From Silvanigrella paludirubra (GTDB taxonomy: Bacteria; Bdellovibrionota_B; Oligoflexia; Silvanigrellales; Silvanigrellaceae): 64,000 bases of DNA. The stretch spans positions 186,001 through 250,000 of the forward strand of contig NZ_WFLM01000002.1 of assembly GCF_009208775.1 (NCBI RefSeq). Reading direction: 5' to 3'. The position numbers and the translations under genes were made by a program. Each line of letters starts with the position of its first letter. Positions within the stretch are counted from its first letter, which is position 1. This document shows, in pieces, positions 54,149 through 63,869 of this stretch. Under the pieces are notes generated by a model that was given only the letters and a program-made list of their open reading frames with translations, was not told the DNA's origin and ran no database searches.

Positions 54149-55498
54149 ATGACCGATACAATAGAAAATCGCAGAGATACGCGAAGAAGCGTTTTTATTG
54201 GCGAAGGTATAAAAATTTATATAAAAGACGAAGATGAAGCTCGATCAATTCATGGTGAAATAACAGATATCTCACCTTGGGGAAGTAACATTTATATTAT
54301 TGATCAAAAATTATCTACTTATCCCAAAAAAGGCGACACCGTAAAAATATATTATGAAACAAGAAATAAAAAAAATTCTTTTTGTCGTGGTAGGGTTGTT
54401 TATATTCTTGAAAATACAATAGAAGAAATTAAATATTTAAGATATGGCATAGAATTTATTAATGACAATAATTTAAAAAGTGACATTAAAAATTACGAAA
54501 TTCCAGATATTTTTTCGCCTCATTGTTGGTGTGAAGATCCTTTCTTTTTTCATGAAAAATTAATTTTTAAAATTAAAAGCATTCATTCTACTGGAATGAT
54601 TTTAATGACATCGGCAAGAAATAAAACGCTCATTCCTAATTTAGAACTTCAATTAAAAGTAAGCATTCCTGCTGGAGATGAGTTTTTTGTTAATGTAAAA
54701 ATAGAACAAACAATAAACTCAAATAAACCTTCTGAAAAAGATAAATATTATGTGCATGTAAAATTTGAAAATACAAATTCAAAATTTTTACAGGTTATGG
54801 TTGAGTATATTTTGTTTTGCGGAGTGGAAGTAACACCAAAAGAGCTAAGAGAAAATAATTTGCCTGTAGATATTATTGAAAATAGTTTATCATATTATTA
54901 TGCGCTTGATAAATTTGATATGGAAAAAGTAATCCAACTTAGAAAAATTGGTTTATTTGAAACGATAAAAACAGATACTGAGAATAATGATGAAAGTTAC
55001 AAAGATATATATGATAACTATTCAAGACAAGTATTATGTAAAGTAGGAAAAAAACCTGTTGCTTGTATTCGAATTATTTATAATCTAAGAGATAAAAATA
55101 AAACAGAAATGAATCAATTTGTAAATGAAGTTCCAGAATGGCTTTGGTCCAAAAAATTTGTTGAAATTTCTAAATTCGCATGGGATAAAGAATACAGAGA
55201 GAGTGACGTATTTATAAATATGATAAGACAAATTGTTCGCATTGTAATTGAGTCTGGCCATACTCATATCATTGCAAACGCTCCAGAGCCTTTAAAACCT
55301 TTATATACTAAAGTAGGCTTTATTGCTTTAAATTATCAATGGAAAGAAGAGTTTGAAGAATCAAAAGCAAAAGAGTCTTTATTAATTCTTGATGCAAAAG
55401 GAATTTTAACGGGTGAAGTTCTTATAGAGAAATTTATTTGGAATAAAATTTATTCCAGAGTATCTCATTATCTTGGCTTAGCAAATACAGAAACATAA
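54149..55498 (+). CDS. PilZ domain fused to GNAT/acyl-HSL-synthase-like domain
   Basis: 449 residues. The N-terminal 110 residues look like a PilZ c-di-GMP-binding domain: RRDTRRSVFIGEG (RxxxR) and the later EITDISPWGSNI (D-x-S-x-x-G), then LRYGIEFI. A second PilZ-like beta segment may follow (IHSTGMILMTSARN). From about residue 245 the pattern VGKKPVACIRIIYNL, FVEISKFAWDKEYRESDVFI, GHTHIIANAPEPLKPLYTKV and GFIAL resembles the acyltransferase fold of N-acyl amino acid or homoserine lactone synthases. So it is likely a c-di-GMP-gated acyltransferase. The PilZ call is good; the C-terminal substrate is unknown. Confidence 0.75.
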   Translation: MTDTIENRRDTRRSVFIGEGIKIYIKDEDEARSIHGEITDISPWGSNIYIIDQKLSTYPKKGDTVKIYYETRNKKNSFCRGRVVYILENTIEEIKYLRYGIEFINDNNLKSDIKNYEIPDIFSPHCWCEDPFFFHEKLIFKIKSIHSTGMILMTSARNKTLIPNLELQLKVSIPAGDEFFVNVKIEQTINSNKPSEKDKYYVHVKFENTNSKFLQVMVEYILFCGVEVTPKELRENNLPVDIIENSLSYYYALDKFDMEKVIQLRKIGLFETIKTDTENNDESYKDIYDNYSRQVLCKVGKKPVACIRIIYNLRDKNKTEMNQFVNEVPEWLWSKKFVEISKFAWDKEYRESDVFINMIRQIVRIVIESGHTHIIANAPEPLKPLYTKVGFIALNYQWKEEFEESKAKESLLILDAKGILTGEVLIEKFIWNKIYSRVSHYLGLANTET

Positions 55499-56665
55499 TT
55501 ATTGAATATTCTGTTTAGGAATTTTTATCTCATTTTTTAATATTTCTATTAAGTTTTGAAAATTATCAAAATAATTCGCCGATTTTTTTTCTATACATTC
55601 AAAATAAAGCTCATCAATTTTTTTAGAATCAAGAGAAATATCTAATGTTGATAAAGCGTATTTAATAATATTTCTACCGGAATATCTAGAAATAAACATA
55701 GAACGCTCCCTAGAAAAATGCTCTGGCTTTACATATTCATAAGTATTTGGATCAAGTATCATGCCTTGTTGATGAATACCAGCCGCTGTACTAAATGTAT
55801 ACTTACCAAATATAGGTTTGTTTCTTGGCTCTTCTAATTGAATAAATTTTCTTAATAAATTATAAATACCATACAATTTTTCAATTTGAATATTTGTAAA
55901 CATTTCATAATCATTTTTTTTATAATATAAAATAGCAGCTAATTCTTCTAAAGAAGTATTTCCTGCACGTTCACCTATCCCCCCTAAAGTAACTTGAACC
56001 TCATCAGCCCCAGATTCTATTCCAGCTAAAGCATTTGGAAGAGCAAGTCCTAAATCATTATGGCAATGAGTAGAAAGTTTTATATTAGGTAACAACCAAC
56101 TTCGAATCATTTTTATTAATTTTGAAAAACTTGTTGGTGTAGCAAATCCTGTAGTATCTGCAACTATAATTTGATTTGCTCCAGATTTTATTCCCTCATC
56201 TATCATTAATTTCATATAAGATAAATCAGCCCGACTAGCATCTTCTATTCCTAAAGCTATATTTTTTATTCCATTTTGATTGGCAAATGAAACAGAATTT
56301 TTAACTTCAATTAGTCCTTGCTCTCGTGTAATTTTTCTTTTATTTTTTAAATGAAGATCACTTCCTGTAGCAACTATTTGGACTGTATGTCTTTCACTTA
56401 CACCTCCAGATTCTATTGCTAATTTAATATCATTTATATTTGCCCTTGAAAAAGTTGCATAATTTGTTTTATTTAATTTAGAAGATATAAACTTGCTGGC
56501 TTCATAGTCTGTTTTTGAAGAAGCAGGAAAACCCAATTCAATACAATCTACACCAGCATTTTCAAGCATAAGCGCTAATTCAACTTTTTGAAAAAGAGTC
56601 ATTGAATTTCCTGGCGCTTGTTCTCCATCACGAAGAGTTGTATCAAGTATTGTTATTCTCTTCAT
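55499..56665 (-). CDS. leuA: 2-isopropylmalate synthase-type enzyme, short form
   Basis: 388 residues of the DRE-TIM metallolyase family: ILDTTLRDGEQAPGNSMT, THCHNDLGLALPNALAG (metal-binding His pair) and GGIGERAGNTSLEELA. It lacks the C-terminal regulatory LeuA-dimer domain that gives feedback inhibition by leucine in full-length LeuA (usually over 500 residues). Homocitrate synthase is a possible alternative, but it sits last in a leuC-leuD-leuB operon, so leucine synthesis is the likely role. Start ATG 56665. Confidence 0.88.
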   Translation of the reverse strand: MKRITILDTTLRDGEQAPGNSMTLFQKVELALMLENAGVDCIELGFPASSKTDYEASKFISSKLNKTNYATFSRANINDIKLAIESGGVSERHTVQIVATGSDLHLKNKRKITREQGLIEVKNSVSFANQNGIKNIALGIEDASRADLSYMKLMIDEGIKSGANQIIVADTTGFATPTSFSKLIKMIRSWLLPNIKLSTHCHNDLGLALPNALAGIESGADEVQVTLGGIGERAGNTSLEELAAILYYKKNDYEMFTNIQIEKLYGIYNLLRKFIQLEEPRNKPIFGKYTFSTAAGIHQQGMILDPNTYEYVKPEHFSRERSMFISRYSGRNIIKYALSTLDISLDSKKIDELYFECIEKKSANYFDNFQNLIEILKNEIKIPKQNIQ

Positions 56666-56701
56666 TTTATCCTCTTTCTATTTTTAATTTTTAATATTTT
56701 T

Positions 56702-57781
56702 TTAAATAAAACTTAATATAATATCTGTAAATTTGGATGAGGATACATAGTTGTTGTCTGAAAAACAAATATCTTGCGTTCTAAAGCCATTTTTTAAGGT
56801 TTGATGAATTGCTTTTTCTATTAATATTGCTTCTTCATATAATTCAAATGAATGCTTTAATAATAAAACAAAAGATAAAATTTGCGCTATAGGATTTGCT
56901 ATATTTTTTCCTGCAATATTAGGAGCAGATCCTCCAGAGGGTTCATATAAAGCAAATCCCTGTTCATTAAAGCTTGCAGACGGTATTAGACCTAGACTTC
57001 CTGTTAATCCTGCAGCAGCATCAGAAAGAATATCTCCAAATAAGTTTGCTGTAACAATTACATCAAATTGTGAAGGATTTATCATAAATTGATATGCACA
57101 ATTATCAACGAGCATATGCTCCAAAAAAACATCCGGATATTGATTTGAAACTTCATTCATTATTGTGCGCCAAAGCTTAGAAGTATCTAGAGCATTTGCT
57201 TTATCAACAGATGTTACTTTAGATTTTCTTTTTTGTGCTACTTTAAAACTATGATGAGCCAATATTTTAATTTGTTTTTCATTATATAATGAAAGATCAG
57301 TTGCTGTTCTTAAATTATTTTCAATATATGTTTTATGTTCACCTGTATAAACATCTCCTAAAAGCTCTCTTAATATAATAAAATCTATTCCATTAGCACC
57401 TACTATGCTTTCTTTTAAAGGACTTATCGCATTTAATTCACGAAAAACTTTAATCGGTCTCATATTGGTACTAAATTGAAATTTTTTTCGTAGAACTAAT
57501 ATTGAGTTTTTTTCGCAGTCTTGCCATTTTTTTAAATGCGATTCTGTTAATGGTCCACCAACAGAACCAAATAAAATAGCATCAGAATATTCACATATCT
57601 GGTGGGTCATTTCTGGTAAATGTTTTTCAAATTTATCATAAGCTACACCACCAACATCTCCATACTGCAAATGAAATTGATGACCAAATTTTTCTTCAAT
57701 TTTTTTAATTATTCGAATTGTTTGATCCATAACTTCAGGTCCAATTCCATCACCTGACAAAATTGCAATTGATCTTTTCAT
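56702..57781 (-). CDS. leuB: 3-isopropylmalate dehydrogenase LeuB
   Basis: About 359 residues. The NAD-dependent isocitrate/isopropylmalate dehydrogenase fold is evident: IAILSGDGIGPEVMDQTIRI, DAILFGSVGGP, FIILRELLGDVYTGEH, VTSVDKANALDTSKLWR, NLFGDILSDAAAGLTGSLGL and LYEPSGGSAPNIAGKNIANP. It oxidises and decarboxylates 3-isopropylmalate. ATG 57781 is preferred to the adjacent ATG 57784 because the AAGGGA site is then six bases away. Third gene of the leuCDBA operon. Confidence 0.95.
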   Translation of the reverse strand: MKRSIAILSGDGIGPEVMDQTIRIIKKIEEKFGHQFHLQYGDVGGVAYDKFEKHLPEMTHQICEYSDAILFGSVGGPLTESHLKKWQDCEKNSILVLRKKFQFSTNMRPIKVFRELNAISPLKESIVGANGIDFIILRELLGDVYTGEHKTYIENNLRTATDLSLYNEKQIKILAHHSFKVAQKRKSKVTSVDKANALDTSKLWRTIMNEVSNQYPDVFLEHMLVDNCAYQFMINPSQFDVIVTANLFGDILSDAAAGLTGSLGLIPSASFNEQGFALYEPSGGSAPNIAGKNIANPIAQILSFVLLLKHSFELYEEAILIEKAIHQTLKNGFRTQDICFSDNNYVSSSKFTDIILSFI

Positions 57782-57797
57782 CATTGTCCCTTTTTTA

Positions 57798-58397
57798 CTA
57801 TTGATTTAATATAGGCAATATTTTATTACTTAATTGATAATTTTTGAAACTTAAAACTTTTTCTTTATAAGATAGCAAGAAATCAATCTCATTAAAATCA
57901 TTTATAAAAAATGATTTTTGAAAATCACTTATTTTTATTTGAATTATTTCATTTAAAGAAGTTCTAATAGTATTATTTATTAAATCAATTTTTAAGGTGA
58001 GTGAATGATTTTTAGAATCTTCAATCAATTTATAAATAATATTCAATTCTAAAGTAATTAGTAATATTTTATTTTTTAAACAATTTCCTGAAAATATATC
58101 TGCGAAAGAATTTGCAATTACAACATTAATTCCATACTCTTTTAATGCCCAAACAGCAGCTTCACGAGAAGAACCACATCCAAAATTTTTTTGACTAATT
58201 AAAATATTTGAATTTTCATATTTAATCTGATTAAAAACAAAATCTTTTGATTGGTCTCTTAATCTTCTAAACAGATTCAAACCATATCCAGTTTTTGAGA
58301 TGGAAGCGCAATACTGAGCAGGTATAATGAGATCGGTATCAACATCATTCATTTCTAATGGTATACATTTACCAGATATAAATTCTATTTTATTCAT
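57798..58397 (-). CDS. leuD: Isopropylmalate isomerase small subunit LeuD
   Basis: 199 residues with LeuD motifs: CIPLEMNDVDTDLIIPAQYC near the start, LISQKNFGCGSSREAAVWAL (swivel-domain signature), YGINVVIANSFADIFSGNCL and NKILLITL. It pairs with LeuC to isomerise 2-isopropylmalate to 3-isopropylmalate. Ten bases downstream of leuC and just upstream of leuB. Normal length. Confidence 0.94.
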   Translation of the reverse strand: MNKIEFISGKCIPLEMNDVDTDLIIPAQYCASISKTGYGLNLFRRLRDQSKDFVFNQIKYENSNILISQKNFGCGSSREAAVWALKEYGINVVIANSFADIFSGNCLKNKILLITLELNIIYKLIEDSKNHSLTLKIDLINNTIRTSLNEIIQIKISDFQKSFFINDFNEIDFLLSYKEKVLSFKNYQLSNKILPILNQ

Positions 58398-58407
58398 ACC
58401 AATTTTC

Positions 58408-59823
58408 CTAATTTAAAAAATATTTTATGGGAGAAGAAATTTTGCCTTCAATGGCGCTTGCCGTTACTGTTGCGGGAGAAGCTAAGTGTGTAAAACTACC
58501 AGTGCCCTGTCGTCCCATAAAATTTCGATTTGAAGAGCTGATACATCTTTTTCCATTTGGTACTTTATCATCATTCATACCAAGACATAATGAACACCCA
58601 GGCATTCTAAAGTCGGCTCCTGCTTCTTTAAAAATTTTATCTAATCCTTCTATTTGAGCTTGTTTTAAAATGGATTCAGATCCTGGAACAATATAAAAAG
58701 TAACAGAAGGATGAATTTTTTTATTTTTTAAAATTTGAGCTGATATTCTTAAATCTTCAATTCTACCATTTGTACATGAGCCAATAAATGCCCAATCTAT
58801 CTTTGTATCCTCAATAGGAAAACCACGATTCAGTTTCATGTAATCAATCGCTTGATTATACATAATAAGATCGTTTAAATTCATATCCTTTTCTAAAGGT
58901 ATATTTTTATCAATTTCAATTGCTTGAGAAGGGTTTGTCCCCCAAGTTACCATTGGTTTCATATTTGAAATATCAATTATGATTTCTTTATCGTATGAAC
59001 AACCTTGATCACTCTTAAATGAACTCCAATAAGAAATCATTTGTTCCCAATCTTTGTTTAGTGGTGCATAGGGACGCCCTTTTATATATGAATATGTCGT
59101 ATTATCAGGTGCAATTAAGCCTGCTTTTGCACCACATTCAATACTCATATTACAAATTGTCATTCGTTCTTCCATTGTCATTTTTTGAATTATGTCTCCA
59201 CCATATTCAATAATGTGGCCTGTTGCACCACCAATTCCAATGGTAGCAATTAATTTCATGATAAGATCTTTTGCAAAAACACCCTTTGAAACTTCTCCTT
59301 GAAACTCTACTTTCATGACAAGCGGTTTTTTAAGTAACAAACATCCTGTTCCTAAAGCATGAGTAACTTCAGTTGTACCAACTCCAAAGGCTAGGGCTCC
59401 AAAAGCACCATGAGTAGCTGTATGTGAATCACCACATATTATTGTTAAACCTGGTTGTGTGATACCTAATTCTGGTCCAATGACATGTACAATTCCTTGA
59501 TGACCACTTTCAAAATCATATAAGGAAATTCTGTTTATCTTGGTATTATTTCTTAATATTTCAACTTGCGTTTTAGCTTCATTATTATCAATTTGTTTTC
59601 TGTTTTTACTTGTCGAAATAATATGATCAACAGTAGCAACACATTGATTTGGGCTTAATATTGGAATTTTTCTTTCTTCTAGTTCTTTAAAAGCTTGAGC
59701 TGATGTCACTTCATGTAAAAGAATAAAGTCAATAACAAGAACAGAAAAATCATCTTCAAGATTATCAATACTATGATTTTCCCAAATTTTTTCCACTATA
59801 TTTTTTTTCATGATTAATTCCAT
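58408..59823 (-). CDS. leuC: Isopropylmalate isomerase large subunit LeuC
   Basis: 471 residues of the aconitase family. ICGDSHTATHGAFGALAFG and VGTTEVTHALGTGCLLL are present. The three iron-sulfur cluster cysteines appear in DWAFIGSCTNGRIEDLR and MPGCSLCLGMND, followed by CISSSNRNFMGRQGTGSFTH. First gene of the operon leuC-leuD-leuB-leuA. The start may be ATG 59823 or the ATG four codons later (59811), which has GGA at better spacing. No leader peptide rich in Leu was found in the 106 bases upstream. Confidence 0.95.
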   Translation of the reverse strand: MELIMKKNIVEKIWENHSIDNLEDDFSVLVIDFILLHEVTSAQAFKELEERKIPILSPNQCVATVDHIISTSKNRKQIDNNEAKTQVEILRNNTKINRISLYDFESGHQGIVHVIGPELGITQPGLTIICGDSHTATHGAFGALAFGVGTTEVTHALGTGCLLLKKPLVMKVEFQGEVSKGVFAKDLIMKLIATIGIGGATGHIIEYGGDIIQKMTMEERMTICNMSIECGAKAGLIAPDNTTYSYIKGRPYAPLNKDWEQMISYWSSFKSDQGCSYDKEIIIDISNMKPMVTWGTNPSQAIEIDKNIPLEKDMNLNDLIMYNQAIDYMKLNRGFPIEDTKIDWAFIGSCTNGRIEDLRISAQILKNKKIHPSVTFYIVPGSESILKQAQIEGLDKIFKEAGADFRMPGCSLCLGMNDDKVPNGKRCISSSNRNFMGRQGTGSFTHLASPATVTASAIEGKISSPIKYFLN

Positions 59824-59929
59824 TTTTTAAAATTCAAAACAGGATAACAAATTTTTTATATAATATAAAAATTAAAAATTCAATAATATTATTTATAATT
59901 TTTTTTTAAATTAAATAGAATACCAAAAA

Positions 59930-62779
59930 TTATTTTTCTTTCTTTTGTTCATAATTCATTAATTCACTCATTAAATTATCTAACTCATTTATTAATTCTT
60001 CATATAAATTTATTGCTAAATCAACTTTATTCTCACGACCCATTTTTTCAATTTTTTCAACAATAAATAAAGATTTTTCTGCGTTTATATATGATAAAGC
60101 ACTTTTGAAATTATGAGCCGAATATTCTATATCAAAAGCATTTTTATTTTTAATTGCCTGATCTATTTTATTTTTATAGCTAGGCAAAAGTTTTACAAAA
60201 TTCCCAATAGTAATGTAAGCTAAATCTTCTATACCATGAAAATTATTTAAAAAACTATTTAAATTAAATGATAATTTAGAATTCTCATTTTTAAAATTTA
60301 AATTATATTCCTTTTCAATATTCAAAAAACATTTTTCAATTTCCTGAAAAAGAGATTCAATTAAGATGGGCTTACTTAAAAAACCATCCATACCTATTGA
60401 AAAACAGTGATCTTTATCTTCTTTCATTGAACTTGCTGTTAAAGCAATAATACGTGGTCTTTTCTTATTTAACTTTTCATATTTTTTAATAATTAGTTTT
60501 GTTGCTTCAAATCCATCAAGCTCTGGCATATGACTATCCATAAAAATAAGGTCATAATTATTTGTATCTATTTTTTCTAAAGCAATGATACCATTGGTAG
60601 CTAAATCGGGTTTATATCCAAATTTTTCAAGAATTCCATTAATTACTTGATAATTAATTTTATTATCTTCAACGACTAAAATATTTAATGGATATTTTTT
60701 TTCCATAAATGAATCAAAAATGAATGAGGGCTTATTTAATTTCAATTTTTGATTTTCATCTAAATTTTGAGCTGTAAAAGTAAAGAAAAATACAGAACCT
60801 TTCTCTTTTATACTCTCTAACCAAATGGTACCACCCATTAATTCACAAAGCCCTTTGCAAATGGCAAGCCCTAGTCCTGTTCCCCCATAAACTCTTGTTG
60901 TTGAAGCATCTACTTGTGAAAAATTTTGGAATAATTTACTTTGATTTTCTTTTGAAATTCCTAAACCTGTATCTTCAACTGAAATTTCAATTACTAAATT
61001 ATTATCAATATCATTAATTAATTTTGAGAAGATTCTAACATATCCTCTTTCTGTAAACTTAATTGCATTTGTAACTAAATTCATTAATATTTGTCTAAAT
61101 TGATTAGGAGAACCTAAAATCCATTCTGGAATTAAAGGATCACATTTATAGGATAGAATAAGACCTTTTACAGAGGCTTGATTATTTAATAATTCAACAA
61201 TTTCAAAACAACTTTTATTTAAATTAAATGGTATTTTTTCTAAATTTAACTTTCCAGCTTCAAGTTTTGAAAAATCTAAGACATCGTTAACTAAATTTAA
61301 TAAAACACTTCCGCAATTTTGGATTATTTTTAATTTTTCAATTTGGTTAGGCAAAGAATTATTATCTAATAATAAATCACACATACCAATTATTCCATTC
61401 ATTGGTGTTCTAATTTCATGGCTTATATTTGCTAAAAATTCAGATTTAGCTTTTGCAGCAGCCTGAGCATCTTCTTTATTTTTATATAATTCTGTTATAT
61501 CGTCTAAAACGGTTAATAAATACCTATAACCTTCATTTGAATTTGTTTTAATTGGAATTTTTCTTGTTTGTACTAATATTTTCCCTTTATGAGGAACTAA
61601 AGTTTCTGCAGCTTCAATTTTTAGAACAGTTTCGTTTTTAATAACTTCTAAATCCCAATTATGATATTTATCTGCAATTTCTTTAGGATAGTGATCGTAT
61701 ACATTTTTTCCAATTGCATCTTCAGCAGAACGCATTAAAATTTGTTCCGCCCCTTTACTCCATATTAAATTTCTAAAATCATTTTTTACATCTTTTACTA
61801 TAATTGCAGATGGAATATTTTGTAAAATGATATCCAAAAAAATTCTTTTTTCTAATATCTCTAATTGAATTTTTTTAACATTATCAGACAAAATTTTATT
61901 TTCTGTTATATCTGTAAATTCAGTTATTACAAAAAGTATTTTTGTACTTTTTTGATGAAAAATAACGGTTGTATTTATACGTAACCAAATTATTTCTTTT
62001 TTCTTATTTCTTAGACCAATCACAATATTTCTTAAATTTTCTCCTTCTTCCAAAGAAATATTAGATGGAAATTTATATTTATTAATTTTTTTTCCATCTT
62101 CATTCAGGATGTCAATTTGATCTAAGAAAAAATTAAGATTTAACGATTCATTAGATTTTAATTTTAAAATATCTAAAGCTGTTTTATTGAATTTATTAAT
62201 TTCTCCATTTTCGTCTTGAACTAAAAAAGCATTATTCATATTATCAAATATGGTATTTAAATGATTTTTTAATTTATAATAGTTATTATTTTCAATTCGT
62301 AGATCTAAAATTTTTATAACTTGTTTTGAAAGTTTTTCAAGATGCTTTTTTTGCTCTTTTGTTAATTTTTTTGGTTTTTGATCAATTACACACAATGTTC
62401 CTATTATATTTCCATTTGAAGAAATTAATGGTGCCCCTGCATAAAATCGAATAAAAGGCTCTCCAACCACTAACGGATTATCAAAAAAACGTTTATCTTT
62501 TTTAGCATCTTGTATTTCTAAGATTTTAGTTTGATGAATGGCATGACCACAAAAGGAGATTTTTCTCGATGTTTCTTCAATTTTTAAACCATGTTTTGAC
62601 TTAAACCATTGCCTATTTTTATCAACTAAACTAATTAGAGATATAGATGTTTTACAAATAGAAGAAGCTAATAGAGTAATGTCATCAAATATTTCTTCAT
62701 TTTCTGTATCTAGAATATAATAATTTTCTAACGTATTTATTCTATCTTTTTCATTTATACAATTACAAGCGAATTCCAT
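59930..62779 (-). CDS. Hybrid sensor kinase: GAF-PAS-PAS-HisKA-HATPase-REC-HPt
   Basis: 949 residues with no membrane helix, so cytosolic. A GAF domain lies at about 20-155 (FCGHAIHQTKILEIQDAKKD, APLISSNGNIIGTLCVIDQ), PAS at about 170-290 and 315-440. The kinase core has LANISHEIRTPMNGIIGMCD (phospho-His), LMNLVTNAIKFTERG, EDTGLGISKE and YGGTGLGLAICKGLCELMGG. A receiver follows at about 700-825 (NILVVEDNKI, IFMDSHMPELDGF) and a C-terminal HPt domain with SAHNFKSALSY (His). It is a complete phosphorelay chain in one protein. Next to cheR and a response regulator, so a motility or behaviour role is plausible. Confidence 0.95.
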   Translation of the reverse strand: MEFACNCINEKDRINTLENYYILDTENEEIFDDITLLASSICKTSISLISLVDKNRQWFKSKHGLKIEETSRKISFCGHAIHQTKILEIQDAKKDKRFFDNPLVVGEPFIRFYAGAPLISSNGNIIGTLCVIDQKPKKLTKEQKKHLEKLSKQVIKILDLRIENNNYYKLKNHLNTIFDNMNNAFLVQDENGEINKFNKTALDILKLKSNESLNLNFFLDQIDILNEDGKKINKYKFPSNISLEEGENLRNIVIGLRNKKKEIIWLRINTTVIFHQKSTKILFVITEFTDITENKILSDNVKKIQLEILEKRIFLDIILQNIPSAIIVKDVKNDFRNLIWSKGAEQILMRSAEDAIGKNVYDHYPKEIADKYHNWDLEVIKNETVLKIEAAETLVPHKGKILVQTRKIPIKTNSNEGYRYLLTVLDDITELYKNKEDAQAAAKAKSEFLANISHEIRTPMNGIIGMCDLLLDNNSLPNQIEKLKIIQNCGSVLLNLVNDVLDFSKLEAGKLNLEKIPFNLNKSCFEIVELLNNQASVKGLILSYKCDPLIPEWILGSPNQFRQILMNLVTNAIKFTERGYVRIFSKLINDIDNNLVIEISVEDTGLGISKENQSKLFQNFSQVDASTTRVYGGTGLGLAICKGLCELMGGTIWLESIKEKGSVFFFTFTAQNLDENQKLKLNKPSFIFDSFMEKKYPLNILVVEDNKINYQVINGILEKFGYKPDLATNGIIALEKIDTNNYDLIFMDSHMPELDGFEATKLIIKKYEKLNKKRPRIIALTASSMKEDKDHCFSIGMDGFLSKPILIESLFQEIEKCFLNIEKEYNLNFKNENSKLSFNLNSFLNNFHGIEDLAYITIGNFVKLLPSYKNKIDQAIKNKNAFDIEYSAHNFKSALSYINAEKSLFIVEKIEKMGRENKVDLAINLYEELINELDNLMSELMNYEQKKEK

Positions 62780-62828
62780 TTAATATTCCTAAGTAATTTT
62801 TATTTTTATCGGAATATTTTTATTTTAT

Positions 62829-63695
62829 TTAAGTCATATGCTGATATACTGCGGGAATAACAGATTTTAATTTATGTTTATCACCAATCATAGCCTCCGA
62901 ATGCCCGATAAACAAATAACCTTTTTTAGAAAGGCATCCAGAAAGTTTTAAAATTGTTTCTTCTACCACATTTTGAGTAAAATATATCATTACATTTCGA
63001 CAAAAAATAACATCAAATTTATAGGGAAAAGAGTATGTTTCATTTCTTAAATTAAATTTACTAAATTCAATCATACTTCTGAATTTTTCTTTTACTTGAT
63101 AATTTTGCGTTTTTAAATCTTTGTCAAAATATTTTAATAAAAGATCGGGAGTGATATTTTCAGAAATTTCTGGTCTATATATTCCTAATTTTGCTTTTTC
63201 AAGCACCTGAGTATTTAGATCTGTTGCATGCATTTTTATGCTAAGTTTTGGATAATTGCCTAAATATTCTAAGATAGTCATGAGTATTGTATAAGGCTCT
63301 TCTCCCGTACTTGCCGCTGCACACCAAACTCGTATTTCATTTCTTTTTTCTTTTTCAAGATCTTTTTCAATTATTGATAAAGTCTTCTTTAAAAAAGTGA
63401 AATGTTCATTTTCTCTAAAAAAATGAGTAGTATTTGTTGTTAATACCTCTAAAAACTCATTCATAATATCTGCTACACCAGATTCAATTAATTTAATAAA
63501 ATCTTTATAAGAACTACAATCATGTTTTCTTAATACACGATGCATTCTATTTGACATTAATGAAAAATTTTTATCACTTGAATCCATATAAATACCAGTG
63601 CGTTCTAAAAGGATTTTTGCTAAACTATTAAATCCTTCAATGTCTGATATAAGCTCCTCATGTGTAATTGAATTTTTTTGAGGAGTTTCACTCAC
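62829..63695 (-). CDS. cheR: Chemotaxis methyltransferase CheR
   Basis: 288 residues. CheR motifs are present: VLTTNTTHFFRENEHFTFLK in the N-terminal half, VWCAAASTGEEPYTILMTIL (SAM-binding GCSTGEEPYS-type), MHATDLNTQVLEKAKLGIY, FDVIFCRNVMIYFTQNVVEE and KKGYLFIGHSEAM. It uses SAM to methylate glutamates of chemoreceptors. No receptor genes in the window. It lies 49 bases upstream of the hybrid kinase on the same strand and is divergent from the response regulator at 63870. Confidence 0.94.
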   Translation of the reverse strand: MSETPQKNSITHEELISDIEGFNSLAKILLERTGIYMDSSDKNFSLMSNRMHRVLRKHDCSSYKDFIKLIESGVADIMNEFLEVLTTNTTHFFRENEHFTFLKKTLSIIEKDLEKEKRNEIRVWCAAASTGEEPYTILMTILEYLGNYPKLSIKMHATDLNTQVLEKAKLGIYRPEISENITPDLLLKYFDKDLKTQNYQVKEKFRSMIEFSKFNLRNETYSFPYKFDVIFCRNVMIYFTQNVVEETILKLSGCLSKKGYLFIGHSEAMIGDKHKLKSVIPAVYQHMT

Positions 63696-63869
63696 TTTTT
63701 TACCCTCATCAAGTTGAACGAATTCAGAAATACCATAGCTTATATCGGTTCTTTTAAATTATTTTTAGTAAGACTGTCGGATTTTCAACACAAGAATTTT
63801 GTATTGATAGATATTAAAACGATAATGTTCGTAGCAGGTCGAAAAGTAACAATTTATTGGAGCAAAACT

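Noticed and set aside
59891..59910. T-run downstream of leuC start region
   Set aside because: A homopolymer in a non-coding AT-rich gap; it does not interrupt any gene, so it is not comparable to the tss runs.
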